Part shown: positions 1 to 11,189 of the stretch, one piece after another
How positions within the stretch are numbered: position 1 is the stretch's first letter
How the letters are laid out: each line of letters opens with the position of its first letter
DNA from: Termitomyces sp. T153
Taxonomy: Eukaryota; Basidiomycota; Agaricomycetes; Agaricales; Lyophyllaceae
Length of the DNA: 64,000 nucleotides
Assembly: GCA_018296165.2 (NCBI GenBank)
Contig: JACKQL020000105.1
Coordinates: 100,644-164,643 of the forward strand
Reading direction: 5' to 3'
The notes under the pieces: model-generated
Database searches by the model: none
What the model saw: the letters and a program-made list of their open reading frames with translations, nothing else
What the model was told of the DNA's origin: nothing
Made by a program: the position numbers and the translations under genes

Positions 1-521
1 ACCGCAGAGACGATATTCATCGAGCATTGGTGGGCGGAAGTTTATTCCCATGGGCAGATCTCATCCGACTTCAGGCGCCAAAATTTTTCAGTGATATGGT
101 CGAGTCTCTTATTGGGGCAGTATTCCTGGATTCCTCGGGGGACATCGACGTCGCGCGATCAGTTATGACCAAACTTGGAATCCTTCCAATTTTGGACCGA
201 ATTGTTCGCGACGACGTTGATGTCCTCCATCCTGTGTCTAGACTTTCTTTGTGGGCACAAAAGCATGATAAAGAGCTCGAGTATCGGTATGAGAAGGAAA
301 AGGGCAAGGTCAGTTGTGTTGTATTGGTAAACGAGAAGGAAGAGTGTCGAATGACCGAGCTCTATCATGGTCGAGCCAGCCAAGAGGAAGTTAAGTTCAT
401 GGCTGCAGAGCATGCAATCAAGCTATTTCGATTGCGAGACGTAGATGTTAACTATACCCTTCTGAAAAAACGACGGTTGACGAAGAAAAAGAAGGTGATC
501 AATACGACGGACTCCAGGTAG
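1..521 (+). CDS. Dicer-like protein, 3' end (partial)
   Basis: The frame is open from position 3 and ends at TAG 519-521; the gene starts upstream of the window. The visible 172 residues hold the end of the second RNase III domain: a GGSLFPWADL stretch, then the conserved signature DMVESLIGAVFLDS, whose acidic residues help bind the catalytic metal ions. A short double-stranded-RNA-binding-like segment follows (HGRASQEEVKFMAAEHAIKLF), then a very basic tail (KKRRLTKKKK). Dicer cuts long double-stranded RNA into small interfering RNAs for RNA silencing. This order of domains fits a fungal Dicer C-terminus. A plain RNase III is less likely because such enzymes are short and end differently. No intron is needed in the visible part. 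Confidence 0.82.
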   Translation, partial: RRDDIHRALVGGSLFPWADLIRLQAPKFFSDMVESLIGAVFLDSSGDIDVARSVMTKLGILPILDRIVRDDVDVLHPVSRLSLWAQKHDKELEYRYEKEKGKVSCVVLVNEKEECRMTELYHGRASQEEVKFMAAEHAIKLFRLRDVDVNYTLLKKRRLTKKKKVINTTDSR

Positions 522-2657
522 AGGAAACCAGGGTCTATTTTCAAAGACGGGTAAATGTCTATTTCTCATTTTCTTATGGAAGCATTTCGAATACATAGGA
601 TTTAAAATTTCCTGTTCTGTGGGACACAACCAACCTCACCCTGGATTGTAGATTTGACTCTTTTCGTGTCGCTTGTATTGCTTGATGTAGAATACCAGTA
701 AATACATATGATCCGGGTGTCATTCTAGTATAGGTGCTTTGCTTCATCAATTGAATTGTTCATTGAGTGGTCAAGTGGTGTTGACTTAAACAATAGAGTG
801 GATTAACATATGTACAATGGTATCGTGCATCAAAAGATCTGGGATGCACTATTCATCCTTTTGTATGAGTGTCAAGGGTGGTAATCTCACTATCAGTAAC
901 AATTATGATCTAATTCCGAGATCTAGAATAGATTGAGGTATTATCATTCAATGAAAAATTTGTTGTCTTGAAAAACGTTAGCACTCACGTGAGCTGTATG
1001 TAACTCACGTAATGCCATCATGTGACTTTACACATTTTGTTTGAAAAAAATAGTGTCTTGAAAAACATTAGCATTCACGTGATGACCTTTTCTTCGATAG
1101 CCATGTGATCAAAATATTCCTGCTCGTTGAAACTATTGTATATGTAATCATCAAAAAGCTGAGAATGTCAGCAATCCATAATGCCCGTTACTCTTTTGGC
1201 CTTCGTCTGGTGGTAGCTACACCTGCAATAGTTGTGCACTACTAACTCGCAGGTAAAACTACTAGCAGGTAACATCATACCTAATTTTCAGATTGAAATG
1301 ACAGTACATTTCTAGATACATGCAGAGGTCGGTCAGCATTTGTTGTATTATACGTAAAGGATGATTAGTTGATTCATATAAGGATAGATTGTGTGCTGCC
1401 TTGTAGATCTCAGACATGCCATGCTCACAACAGCCCATACTCAATGGTTCCCCTTTCCTGTCAGGATGGTCTAGTGGACTATACCCTTGATTCACAAAGC
1501 CTGGATTGAGCAGGGAAACCATTGAGGATAAGACAAAGACCTGACTGTCTGTCAATGATGTACCAGAGAATGCCAACTGCAGGAAATGTATGATATATTT
1601 AATGGTTGTATAAAATGATTGTCTGACTTATGGTGAGGAAAATTTTTTCAAGGATAGAGTGATCTCAAATGGTGAAGAAAGGAGATCAATGCAAGGAAAG
1701 ACATATCCAGGTTTCTTAGAGCTTAGTTGGCTCAAGTTAAATGGCTCCCTTGATTGACAAAGTCTGGATTGAGCAGAAAACCATTGAGGATAAGACAAAG
1801 ATTCATAATGATCTTGGACATCAGTCAGTTGGAAAAATGAAGTCCCGGGAAGTTCCCAAGAAATCTTGTCTGCAAAATAAAATAGGGGATTCAAGGGGAA
1901 GTTTTGGCCAAATCTAAGTTCCAACTTTGCAGATTTGAGGCCTCTGATGAAGCAACCTTGGTCCGTAATGTTGAGGATTTGAGGCTCAGCAAGATGAAAT
2001 TTTTGGGATTTTGACAACAAAATTCTGAGCATTTGAGGCAATCTGAGTCCCTTAATCGAGGTGTATGACAGGTTTGCAATGTAAATTTACATATCAACTT
2101 GTTACATGTGTGATAGCACAACAAATCACATTGTTGCTTCAATCATCCTCACCTCAGTAATTTTCAGTCTCCATACATGCCCCTGTTGACAATGTCATCT
2201 TTAACCTTGGGCTTATGCACTTGTTGATGATGATGTTCTTCACAAATCTGTGACACCTCTTGCCACATCGCGATGGAATTTTTGCATCACACAAAACTAA
2301 AGCCCATTCTTGCCAAAGAACCTGTTGTGAAGATTTGCATTCCAATTGGTGGGCTATCTCGTAGATAGACTCAAGATATAGTTAGTTATATAGCTCAGTT
2401 TCACAACATTAGCACCAATAGTGGGTGAACAGAAAAAACAATGAAAAAAATGAGAATTTCCGTTTTAAGACACATGTTTTGCAAATGTTGTCCGTGATTG
2501 CGGATTTGAGGTCCCAAAGATAGCGGATTTGAGGCCAAGATTTAGGAAATTCCCAGACAAGGTTTCTTGGGAGCTTCCCAGGGCCTGAAAAATGACAAGT
2601 GCAACCCAGCTTCTTCCACCTAACGATTATAGGTACCATTTACCCATTATTGACTTA
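522..2657. other. Repeat-rich spacer without a recognised gene
   Basis: No frame here resembles a known family. Short duplicated segments suggest a degraded non-coding mobile element. One is the pair at 964-992 and 1054-1082 carrying a CACGTGA core. Another is the pair near 1503-1545 and 1767-1800 (sharing GGATTGAGCAG and GAGGATAAGACAAAG). There is also an inverted pair described separately. Confidence 0.5.
1838..2590. repeat. Diverged inverted repeat arms
   Basis: Positions about 1838-1873 (core GGGAAGTTCCCAAGAAATC) match the reverse complement of about 2553-2590 (core TTTCTTGGGAGCTTCCC). Similarity extends weakly into a GATTTGAGGCC motif that occurs several times nearby. The arms are diverged. 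They may be what is left of a terminal-inverted-repeat element or of a local inversion. Confidence 0.4.
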
Positions 2658-2745
2658 GCATTAATGGGGTAGTGGTAACCTGGGTCGTTGCCATAGTTCT
2701 TTCGATTTTCTCGACCCGCCGGGGGTTCGATTCCCCCTTAATGCA
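2658..2745 (+). tRNA. tRNA-Gly(GCC) with a 17-nt intron
   Basis: The acceptor stem GCATTAA/TTAATGC pairs perfectly over 7 bp, with discriminator A at 2745. The anticodon stem is GGTCG/CGACC, and the T arm is GGGGG-TTCGATT-CCCCC. Anticodon GCC lies at 2690-2692. The intron is 2694-2710, at the usual place one base 3' of the anticodon. The internal box A (GGGTAGTGGTAA) and box B (GGTTCGATTCC) are intact. Confidence 0.93.
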
Positions 2746-2766
2746 ATCTGTTGATGTAGCTATCTG

Positions 2767-2787
2767 TTTTTTGAAGACTTTTTTTTT
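2767..2787 (+). terminator. RNA polymerase III terminator for tRNA-Gly
   Basis: A run of six T (2767-2772) and a run of nine T (2779-2787) follow the tRNA by about 22 bases. This is the usual Pol III stop signal. Confidence 0.75.
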
Positions 2788-3085
2788 GTCCCCCTACTTA
2801 CTTAAGCAGAATTTTCAATCTCAACGCTGAGAACAAGGGCCTCTCCCACCCACCCGGGGGCGTTGTCCGATTCACCCCCGGTTTCAAGCTAGTGTTGTCA
2901 TATCGCACTGCATCATATGGTCGAGTTTTCGTTCAGCGGGGTCTGTTCGCCACACAACGTAAGGAAAGGGAACAGAACCTCAGAAGGCGTATTCAGCTCC
3001 ATCGGCCAAGTCGATCTCTGCTGGGACCCCGTTGTGTAGGACTGTTTTTGTCTGAGGATATATGCGCGCAAAAGATCGCGCTGTG

Positions 3086-3394
3086 ATGACTCAGGAACAT
3101 GAACCTACCGTTCTGCCTATTTTGCCTGATCAATCGTTTCTTAAGAGACTGCCAGCCTCGATTCCCTGCCGGTATCCCAACTTTTGTCCGTTTTTGTTTG
3201 ATGATAGATGCCAGTAGGCAATTATGGAAGGGAAATCCTACCTCCTGCTAAGTCTGTCTTGTCTATTGTCCCTCCAGGGTCGACCACATAAGCCCCAAGT
3301 AGAGGTGGAATACAGCCAGGCGTACCGCATCCTGACAAGCGCCAAGCGGAAGGCCGAGGACGAAGAGTATAAAATGGTTTTCAAGAATTCATAG
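3086..3394 (+). CDS. Small coding-like segments, function unknown
   Basis: Two stretches read like protein. The first starts with ATG 3086 and runs to about 3213, rich in Pro and Leu (PTVLPILPDQSFLKRLPASI). The second follows a good acceptor (CTCCAG, 3272-3277) and ends at TAG 3392-3394, with a charged tail (SAKRKAEDEEYK). A donor at 3214 (GTAGGC) and a branch-like CTGCTAAG lie between them, but the phases do not agree across this junction. This may therefore be a decayed gene, or it may have further exons. I do not recognise the family. Confidence 0.25.
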
Positions 3395-4586
3395 GCTAGT
3401 CTGTTAAGTAGTATGTGCGTGCGGATTTCAAGTGGGACTGATCGAGTCGCAGGTGCAAGAAAGTTGGGATATTGAAAGTATTGAGGTGTGGAGAGATTGG
3501 ACATGTTCTGTGAGGGCTCGTTGGACGTTGAAACTTACAAAGGCGTACTTGGCGTGGCATAACACGACATACATGAAGAATATGTTCTATTCCTGTTCGG
3601 TGATTGCTATACGTTGAGAGCTGTACGGGAATCAAGAATAGTGAGAGCACGATGCGATTTGAAGGTGAGAGATGGGGCAAGGTCAACTTGAACGTGCTCT
3701 GATCATCTCTTCATCTCAAACGCTCAGGTACCGGTCCGGGTTCCGAGTCCTACTTGATTGTGATCGCCTATCCAACTTTTGTCGTACACATTCTCACTCA
3801 ATAGTTACATGACAAATTACACAGAGCCGCCTTTCCAGATGCATCTCTGACCTGCGCAGGACGACATCCCCGGTCAGTTAGCATTGCTGACATTGGCAGG
3901 TATCCACACTGAGGACATCTCAATGTGTAGAATACAGCGAGTCTCGATACATAAACTTCCGGGGTGTACGCGTCAATGCTCAACCACAAGGTCAGATTGG
4001 ACTTACGACAATTCCGTGATAACAAGCGCGCGTCAGTATGAGAGCATGTAGAGTTGATACTGCCATCGTGTATTTCCTCCTACCAAGAGACCACCAGGGC
4101 TGCTTTTTGAGCTATGGGTCCAATTGACGATGAGGCTAGCGAGAATAGACCCAGGGATTACCCTGATAAATATTATGGTATAGTTGCGGTAAGGTGTGGT
4201 TGATAGCTCCGAGTCGGCCCGGGATGTACTGCTCAAGGTAGAGGAGCAGGAAGCTGTTGAAGGTGGGGTATGCCAGTCCAATGAATTCTATCAGTTGTAA
4301 TTGGCATTAACAGCGAAACAAAGCGTGTTGATTCATTCCGCGATATCTTGACGATCAACAGTCAAACATACTAGGGATATTTTCACCCCATCCTATCGTC
4401 CTTCAAACACACTGGAATCAGGAATTAGCCAACGACCGAATGACAACTGGCCTTTCTGAACTGGAAGATAAAATAGTACATAAGATTGAATCCATAACTT
4501 CGTGAAGTCATCAACGGTTCAACGTTCGATATTGTCCGATTGAAATGTCGAGTACGCTAAGTATTAATATGAGAATTCAACATGAG
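3395..4586. other. Spacer, nothing recognised
   Basis: Only short frames. On the minus strand around 3800-4060 a tiny two-exon reading is possible (donor GTAAGT, branch CTAAC, acceptor CAG), but it has no recognisable product. Confidence 0.35.
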
Positions 4587-5402
4587 TTACAGACTCTGCT
4601 TCTCTGCTTCCCTGAGTCGTGCCATTGCAGTACGTATTGCTTTGGATCGGCAGACAACATCGAAAAGTCCCTGTACATGAGTAGGTCTCCATTCCTTCGG
4701 TAACCTTTCGTAGCCAATCCACTCATGTGTCCATTCCACAGGAACACCAACGTCTTTCCCCACCTGTGTCTCGAAAACACCGAGAAAGATACCCATTTCA
4801 CCCCTGGCGATCTCGGCATGCACCACATCTAGCTTTGGGCATTGCTTCTCCCGCCGTATGCGAGCACGCGCAACGCAGGTCGCGTCCATCAAAATGGATT
4901 TGTCACCGTATTTGTTGCTTGTCTGTGCATCAGCAAGAAGCGAATCGACCAGGACGTGGTCAACTGCAATTGGTGCGTATTTATGACCCTTTGGTGTGTC
5001 TTGATGCACAAGGCTCGCGTCATGCTCAATTCGCCCATGCTCCCCGACTTCATGAAGGTCAACATTCCGAAATTTCCGCAAGAGGATGAAACCGCCGATA
5101 GAAAGAAACATCGCGAGGGGCATCGAGAGATTATAGCACGCCTTGAGACCCGAAACAATATCCCATATGCCAAGATTCTTTCCGTCTCGCGCACTGTGAA
5201 TCAATTGTATCGGGTGGAATTGGAAATTGAAGTAAACAACATACATATAACCATGGTTCGCCATCGTGTTCAGTGCGGGGCATGGTGATCTACTGTCACC
5301 TTCCCGCGGAGGGAACCATTGGTGCGCTTCGTCCAGAACTGGGCAGGTTATACCAGAGTGTTTATCTTTGGCGATAGTGGGATGCGAGGGAGGAACAGAC
5401 AT
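4587..5402 (-). CDS. Unspecific peroxygenase / chloroperoxidase-family heme-thiolate enzyme
   Basis: Exons are 5245-5402 and 4587-5193. The 51-nt intron 5194-5244 (GTATGT...CACAG) is in frame, so the unspliced reading stays open but inserts 17 foreign residues. Spliced, the product is 254 residues. PCP (residues 40-42) supplies the cysteine that binds heme iron. Asn-His-Gly-Tyr then runs directly into RDGKN as in the family, and E-H-D (109-111) is the metal-binding and acid-base motif. Family members use hydrogen peroxide to oxygenate or halogenate organic compounds. The start was set at ATG 5402-5400 because the upstream 26 codons do not fit the family. No signal peptide is seen, although many relatives are secreted; this suggests an intracellular short form or an unseen 5' exon. 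Confidence 0.87.
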   Translation of the reverse strand: MSVPPSHPTIAKDKHSGITCPVLDEAHQWFPPREGDSRSPCPALNTMANHGYMYVVYFNFQFHPIQLIHSARDGKNLGIWDIVSGLKACYNLSMPLAMFLSIGGFILLRKFRNVDLHEVGEHGRIEHDASLVHQDTPKGHKYAPIAVDHVLVDSLLADAQTSNKYGDKSILMDATCVARARIRREKQCPKLDVVHAEIARGEMGIFLGVFETQVGKDVGVPVEWTHEWIGYERLPKEWRPTHVQGLFDVVCRSKAIRTAMARLREAEKQSL

Positions 5403-7444
5403 GTTATATGTGTAGCAGGAAAAGTTTGGTATGAGCTTGCGTATTTGCCATCGCACGCCTATGCTATTTAAGCAAAACAAGAAAGTATCACAAGAACACC
5501 CTTACATCAAGCGACATGTGCGCCGACAAGTATAATCTCATGGATCTAAGAAAGATGGATCAGTTTCATGTCAGTTTCATGATGTCAAAAGGTTGTGTCG
5601 GTTTCCTAGCCGTTTCGTAAAATCAGATTTCACATCCACTCGTCGCCACAGCATTTCTCGAGCTTGAGTTCAAAGAACACCTGACGCTCACGTCATATGT
5701 AAAATCGACCGCAGGAGATAGTTGACTGACGACTTGAGAGAATTGCAAAGTTTACCGGCCCGGCCCGTGATTCCGTATCAGCCACATACTAATTTTGAGG
5801 ATATCCTCTGACACAACCTCGGAGAGTGTGTGGGTATGTATCTATCACTTCACAGCCTTCTTTGTTTTCCATCCATTCTGATTCCTTAGCCGTGTAATCG
5901 TTTCATCTCTGATATTATTGCTAGATAACTTTGGTTTGAATGTTGCATTTTTTTAGTAGATCTTTCATTGACTCACCTTCCTTCCACCTGAGGCGTGCAA
6001 GTTCCCGTAAAAATTTGCAGTTCTCCTAGCCTACGGCCGCTTAAGACTTCTCACGGCTGTCATATCGTCATCTTCTCAAGCAGTGCACGATCTTCACCCT
6101 GCCGGCGCTGATGTAAAATCCCATGTCGCAAAAGTAAGCTTTCAACCACGATCCAGCATTCACAACATACGGATCATCACATTTATGATATTTCATCAGA
6201 GTTAATTACTGCCTGGTATGATTCCAGTAAGCCCGACATAGCTTGCCTATATTCTTACGAGGCTGATACCATGATTTTGTTGATTCCAGGACCCCATTGC
6301 ATCCGTGGTAAGTATGGCATCATCACTGCCTAACATCTAGAACATATTGATCGCTACACTCATCATGAAACCAGTAGGACATAGCTTACATATGTTTTCT
6401 CTGAGGCTGATGTCATGATCTTTTTTTTCAGGATCCACACTGTCTCCATGTTCATAACTCATTCCAATCTTGTACTATATCTTTTGCACTGTAGGCACTT
6501 TGTACGCCAGCATCTCAACTTCGTACTTGGCCTCCTAACGAATTCAGAGGGCAGTGAACCTATGGAAAGGATGAACCAGCTAACGAGCGCTGAGACATTG
6601 CTGTTCTCAATGATAATCAGGTGCGTGGGAGGATTGAGTCCATCTCGATTACCGTGATGAATTTGCACCGAGGACCCACCCGGCATTCTAATTGTTCATG
6701 CACTGTCATAACACCGTATGGGCGCAGTGACGAGTAATTCCATTCTATGCCTAGAATTGTTCTGTTGACCGCATCGCGAAATTAATGATGTGACCAGCCA
6801 ATCGGCGTTCTTATTACCGTCCTCTATACAGCTGAATAATTGACTTTGACTGTGGCTGGTGTGCTGGTGATGTCTACCATTGGTGTTTTTTGAGCAGGGC
6901 TCTACCAGCCTCGAGGGCTTGAACGGCTTTTCACAATCATTCTCAGTAATCCGTATATCATCATGGTCTGAGTCCACTGAGGTCTGGACACTCTGTCAGC
7001 ATGGGCTTGGATCGCTTCGTTTTCAAACATCCTTGGAAGTAAATCCCGCTGCGGGAAGCTATTCTTTTATTCTTCTCGGATTTTGTGCTCATGGCAAGTC
7101 CCGAAAACTAATGGTATTTCCTTTTGACATTGCCAATTGTGTTCTCCTGTCAGATTGTATCCAGACAATGAACATATGTCTCTTCAGTATGAGGTCTTTC
7201 CTGAGCAACATATGTTCAGTATGCTAAGATATCTATGTTGTAGTTATCTGCCTGAGGAGCTGATATCTGCCCTACGCACTGTCGCAACTCTCATATGCGC
7301 TCTCTCTCTTTACGCGTATCTTCTACATATTACATATCATATGTACTTTCTTCTAACTTTTAATCGAATGATCCTATCTTGCTTACACTATGTAAGCCAG
7401 AGGAACTTTCAATGCATCAGATCTGCCCTCTACAAAACTTGAAG
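5403..7444 (+). other. Coding-like fragments with two 18-nt candidate exons, not assembled
   Basis: Several plus-strand pieces have splice-like borders. One frame ends at donor GTAAGC 6134. There are candidate mini-exons at 6200-6215, 6290-6307 and 6432-6449, each between an AG and a GT. A longer open piece lies around 7150-7290 (with LPEELISALRTVATLI). The segments before the two 18-nt candidates resemble each other (GACATAGCTT..., GAGGCTGAT...CATGAT), so a local tandem duplication has occurred. Phases do not join into one frame. This is either a decayed multi-exon gene or one whose structure I could not solve. Confidence 0.3.
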
Positions 7445-7872
7445 CATTGACCCGGGCCGTCCAAAGGGATTGATACTAGTAGACAGGCTTCAACCATTGG
7501 GAGCTCCTCCATGTGGATGTCCACCTGAAAATCCAAACCTATGTACAAATGAAATAACGTTACAAGGTAAATCTCGAGCAAATATTAGCTGACACATGTC
7601 GTCAGACTCATTTACATGTTTAACCATAACACAAAGGACCCATTGATACGCCTACAAGTTGGGGTAATGACGCACTGTCATCTGACCAGCGGTTGCAGAT
7701 AGTCAATTGCGAGGTTTCTCTTCAGAATGACAGATTAGATACCCAGCATGATTTGCTACTCATTGGCCTTCATTCAAATGACAGCGCGAATGCTCCAGCT
7801 GCAACTTTGTTAGCGGTAGATGAGGTCAAGGAATGTCACGCAACAGTGCCGTCCGCAACAGAGATCCATTGA
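7445..7872 (+). CDS. Two 3'-terminal exons of an unknown gene
   Basis: Exon 7445-7566 reads with many Pro and Cys residues (GAPPCGCPPENPNLC). Exon 7637-7872 ends at TGA 7870-7872 and contains DLLLIGLHSNDSANAPAATL. The intron 7567-7636 has GTAAAT, a GCTGAC branch-like site and an AAAG acceptor, and the frame continues across it (G|GA). Upstream exons are uncertain; the stretch before it (5403-7444) may be the rest of the same gene. The family is not recognised. Confidence 0.35.
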
Positions 7873-8400
7873 TATTTGCACGAACAGCACACAGGCATAT
7901 GACCGCTGCCTGCATAGCAAAGTGTATGTATACCTCTACCTGAGAGAAAATCCAAAACATAAGAAGTATTATGATGGTACCCATCGTACGTGTCTCATAC
8001 CTGGAAGATGCCGCCACACATCTCTCATATCTGGCCGGCAGCTCAGTACTTGCTCAGCACCAGCCGCGGCATGTTTACCTGACCATTATGGAACCGTCAT
8101 TTTTGTAAGATGCCTTAGTAGTAGGAATCTACTTAGGGCCTGTACTACTGCTAGCGCAGAGCTTACAAAAAATATTGTATCCTCCATAATCACATTAAAT
8201 AATGCATTCTATCTGGACAGGTTACTGCATCATTATGGTATTTATGGGCTTTATCTGTTAATTACTTGTGAAAGGGTTCGCTCCTTTGATTGGGTTGCTT
8301 GGTCTTTGGGTACATCTTGATCCTTATCTCTAGAATGCTGAAGAGTCTGAGTTGTTTGAAAGTTTGAAAGCATAAGACAGTTAAAATATATTATAGCAAC
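7873..8400. other. Spacer, nothing recognised
   Basis: Short overlapping frames only. No splice-consistent reading and no RNA gene seen. Confidence 0.4.
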
Positions 8401-9635
8401 CTAGAAATAGTCGGTACTACATGAGACATCCTTCCAATCTTCAAGACGTATCAATGTCTTCTCTGATTCAGTCTTCGCGATGTTGTAACAATCACTCCCT
8501 ACCGCCAAAACAGTTGGGAACGGTTTTCCATGCGCAAGGCCTTCCCCCCTTACTACATCGACAATCAGTTCGACTCCCTTGACAGGATCGCCAAGTTGTG
8601 AACCATCATACCCTGCGTATCTAGTTGAGTACCTGAAGATATTTTATGTGGTCAAGTTAACATACGTTTCATAAAGGCGTTGTCTGCATCAGTTACCGGG
8701 CCATAATCTGGAATCCGGACTCCTTGCGGTACACGGTGCGCGGTTGCAAGGATCGGTGTGCGGAAGTATCCGAATTCAGCGCAGATACTTCGTAGACCAA
8801 GCGGGGAAATCTCAGCATGGAGAGTTGTGGATAAACCTGGATATTATGTGACATTGAGAAATGCATTGGATCATGAGATCAAACGGCATACCACGGAGAG
8901 CAAATTTTGTAGCAGTGTATATTCCAGCATTAGGGAAAGCTCTGATTTTCGGAGTCACTCTTGTATCAAGATATGTGTATGAGGGGAGAGCATAATTACC
9001 CCCATCCACGCAAAGAGCCGAGGAACAGAATTGTGCCAGTTTGTCTTTCGCGCATATATGGTAGAAACGCACGAGCGACATTGAGCGCGCCAAGAACGTT
9101 TGTGCTGGAAGAATCTCAAAACAAACTCCGTTACAATGTGACAAGTTGACTTACTTGAATTCATCAAATGTTTCTTCTGGTCTATGATTATGTGGACAGT
9201 GAGGTTCAGGAACCAAGATATAAAAAAGACATACGTATTTTCTTCTATCGCGCCGACCAAGAGATAGCCTATGAATTATGAATATGAGATTGAGAGACTG
9301 TGATGTTAAGGTTATGCTAACCGGCATTATTGATAAGAACGTCGACCCTTCCATAAAGTTCAACAGCCTTTCGAGCCACCTCGCGTAGATTCTCAAGGGT
9401 ATCCGTTACATCGAGCTCGAGGATATCGGCACCTTGGACCTTAAGAACATCAAGCCTGTCCAAAGACCGTGCACGAGCCGTTGCTATGACTTTATCGCCT
9501 CGTTTTAATGCCGCAATCACGAGCTCACGCCCTAGACCAGACCTGCATTTGGTGAGCAAGTAAGACAGGTTGTAAAATGATTAGATTAACTCACGAAGTA
9601 CCAGTGATCAGCCAGACAAGATGTTTGTTCGTCAT
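8401..9635 (-). CDS. Short-chain dehydrogenase/reductase, eight exons
   Basis: Exons on the minus strand: 9595-9635, 9322-9542, 9235-9268, 9155-9181, 9000-9104, 8892-8941, 8666-8836, 8401-8612. All seven introns are 50-58 nt GT-AG, and phases close to a 286-residue protein. The Rossmann cofactor motif TGTSSGLG is at residues 11-18, NNAG at 85-88, and the catalytic Ser138, Tyr151 and Lys155 are all present (GSLRG, YTATK). Arg37 after the second strand (ATARA) suggests NADPH preference. The enzyme should oxidise or reduce an alcohol or carbonyl group; the substrate is unknown. It is a diverged relative of the dehydrogenase at 52460-53686, sharing the C-terminal VVRGEG and WKDV motifs. It sits between a peroxygenase and a broken decarboxylase-like gene. 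Confidence 0.9.
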
Positions 9636-11189
9636 TCTGATAGAATCCAGGAGGCTGGGGCTCTAAATACCAGAGTGAACTGTCCTTTAAGTATCAGCTG
9701 TTGGATTATAGATAATTAAGCGGACTACCGCTTTAGCTAGAGCTCCGAGTCTGATTACTTGTGAGCGATTAAAATGTATTTGATTGGCAGGTGATCCCCC
9801 ATGTTCGCACAATTCTTGTCCAGAAAGAGAGATTTGAAACTGGAAATGTCTTGCATCTAGATACCACGGAAGTCAGCATTTGATAAATTCTCCGTTGATG
9901 GACAATCACATTATGTTGGTTTGAAAGCAGAAGCACAGTCTACATACGTCCATTGATGCAACCGTCCCTAGTAGATATGACACAACCGATGGAACAGCGA
10001 AATCTGTCTCTACCGGGTGCGGAATGGCGATCAATGGATTGTCCGTCTCTCGAATATGTATGGCGATCGCGACAAAAGAAGAAAGGAAATATACAATAGG
10101 GAAATCCTTGCCACTGTGCTGTTCGGAGATCACCATGCAATGCAGCAGTGTTCAAGTGATGTCAAAGCGGAGATATTGACCAGTAAAATCCAGTCGCTGT
10201 CAACGAAGTTCCGAGTCGTGATCGTGATTGATTGTGATGATCGTGATTGATGTGATTCTGTATCGGGTATCCTTGTCCTAACGTTCGCGGGAGAAAAATA
10301 AAACATATTGTGGGAACCAAAACAATCCATTCCTTACTTATTTGTACATTTTGATGGCATCTGTGAGCGTATCGTTATGATCGGTGTTTCGAGCGAAATG
10401 GAGACTCATTTCGAAACTAGGAAGATCAAATTCAAAATTCGGTGACTTGAAAAATGCATTGTATTTCCCATAAAATGAAACTAGGGGGCCCCGATGCTGA
10501 GAGCCCCAATAGTGCACACCGTCGTCGGATATGCTAAACATTCGTTAAGGGGCCCAAAGTTGCCGCGTAAGGAGAATCAATTCACGGAGAACTAACGGTA
10601 TGAGATGCTGTGACCGCTTCAACCCCACGCACCGCCCATAACGCGTTTGCCCATCTACTTAGCCTACGCGTCAACTGTGAGCCCTCCTATGCGGCGGTGA
10701 AGATCATATGTTCTTTATTTATACCTTATCTCCCACTTGTGACTAGCCAGCTACGCATTCAGTCCCAGCTTCATAGCGTTCTATAGTAATTGTCATCGTA
10801 TATCTTCGATATCCTAGTTTTGAATGTGGTCTTTCTCCGTCCGAGAGATTTTTCGAAGTGATTGTCGTCGTGAATCAAATTGGATGCCCCAAAGTTATCA
10901 ACCAAATCCCTTGTGACCACTCTCTTCCGTCTCCATTTATTCTCATGTCAATCAATGTTTACCTCTCTCAGAGTATAGTCATCGTAGCCAAATAGCCGCC
11001 CGATAAAATCCACTGACCATGAACCAACTTAGCTCTAACAAACCTGGATATGTGTCTGGCCTTGCATCGACCTCCTTTCTTCACCACTTGAGATCGCTCT
11101 ATCCTTGAAAAAATCTGCCTCATCGTAAGTCAGACGATTACTTTATACAACCATGTGTCATACAGATATATCATACATTTCCTGCAGTT
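9636..11189. other. Spacer with short coding-like frames, nothing recognised
   Basis: Minus-strand frames at 9906-10136 and 10338-10541 look mildly protein-like, but they cannot be joined and match nothing I know. The 5' end of the decarboxylase-like pseudogene probably lies somewhere in 11000-11189. Confidence 0.35.
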
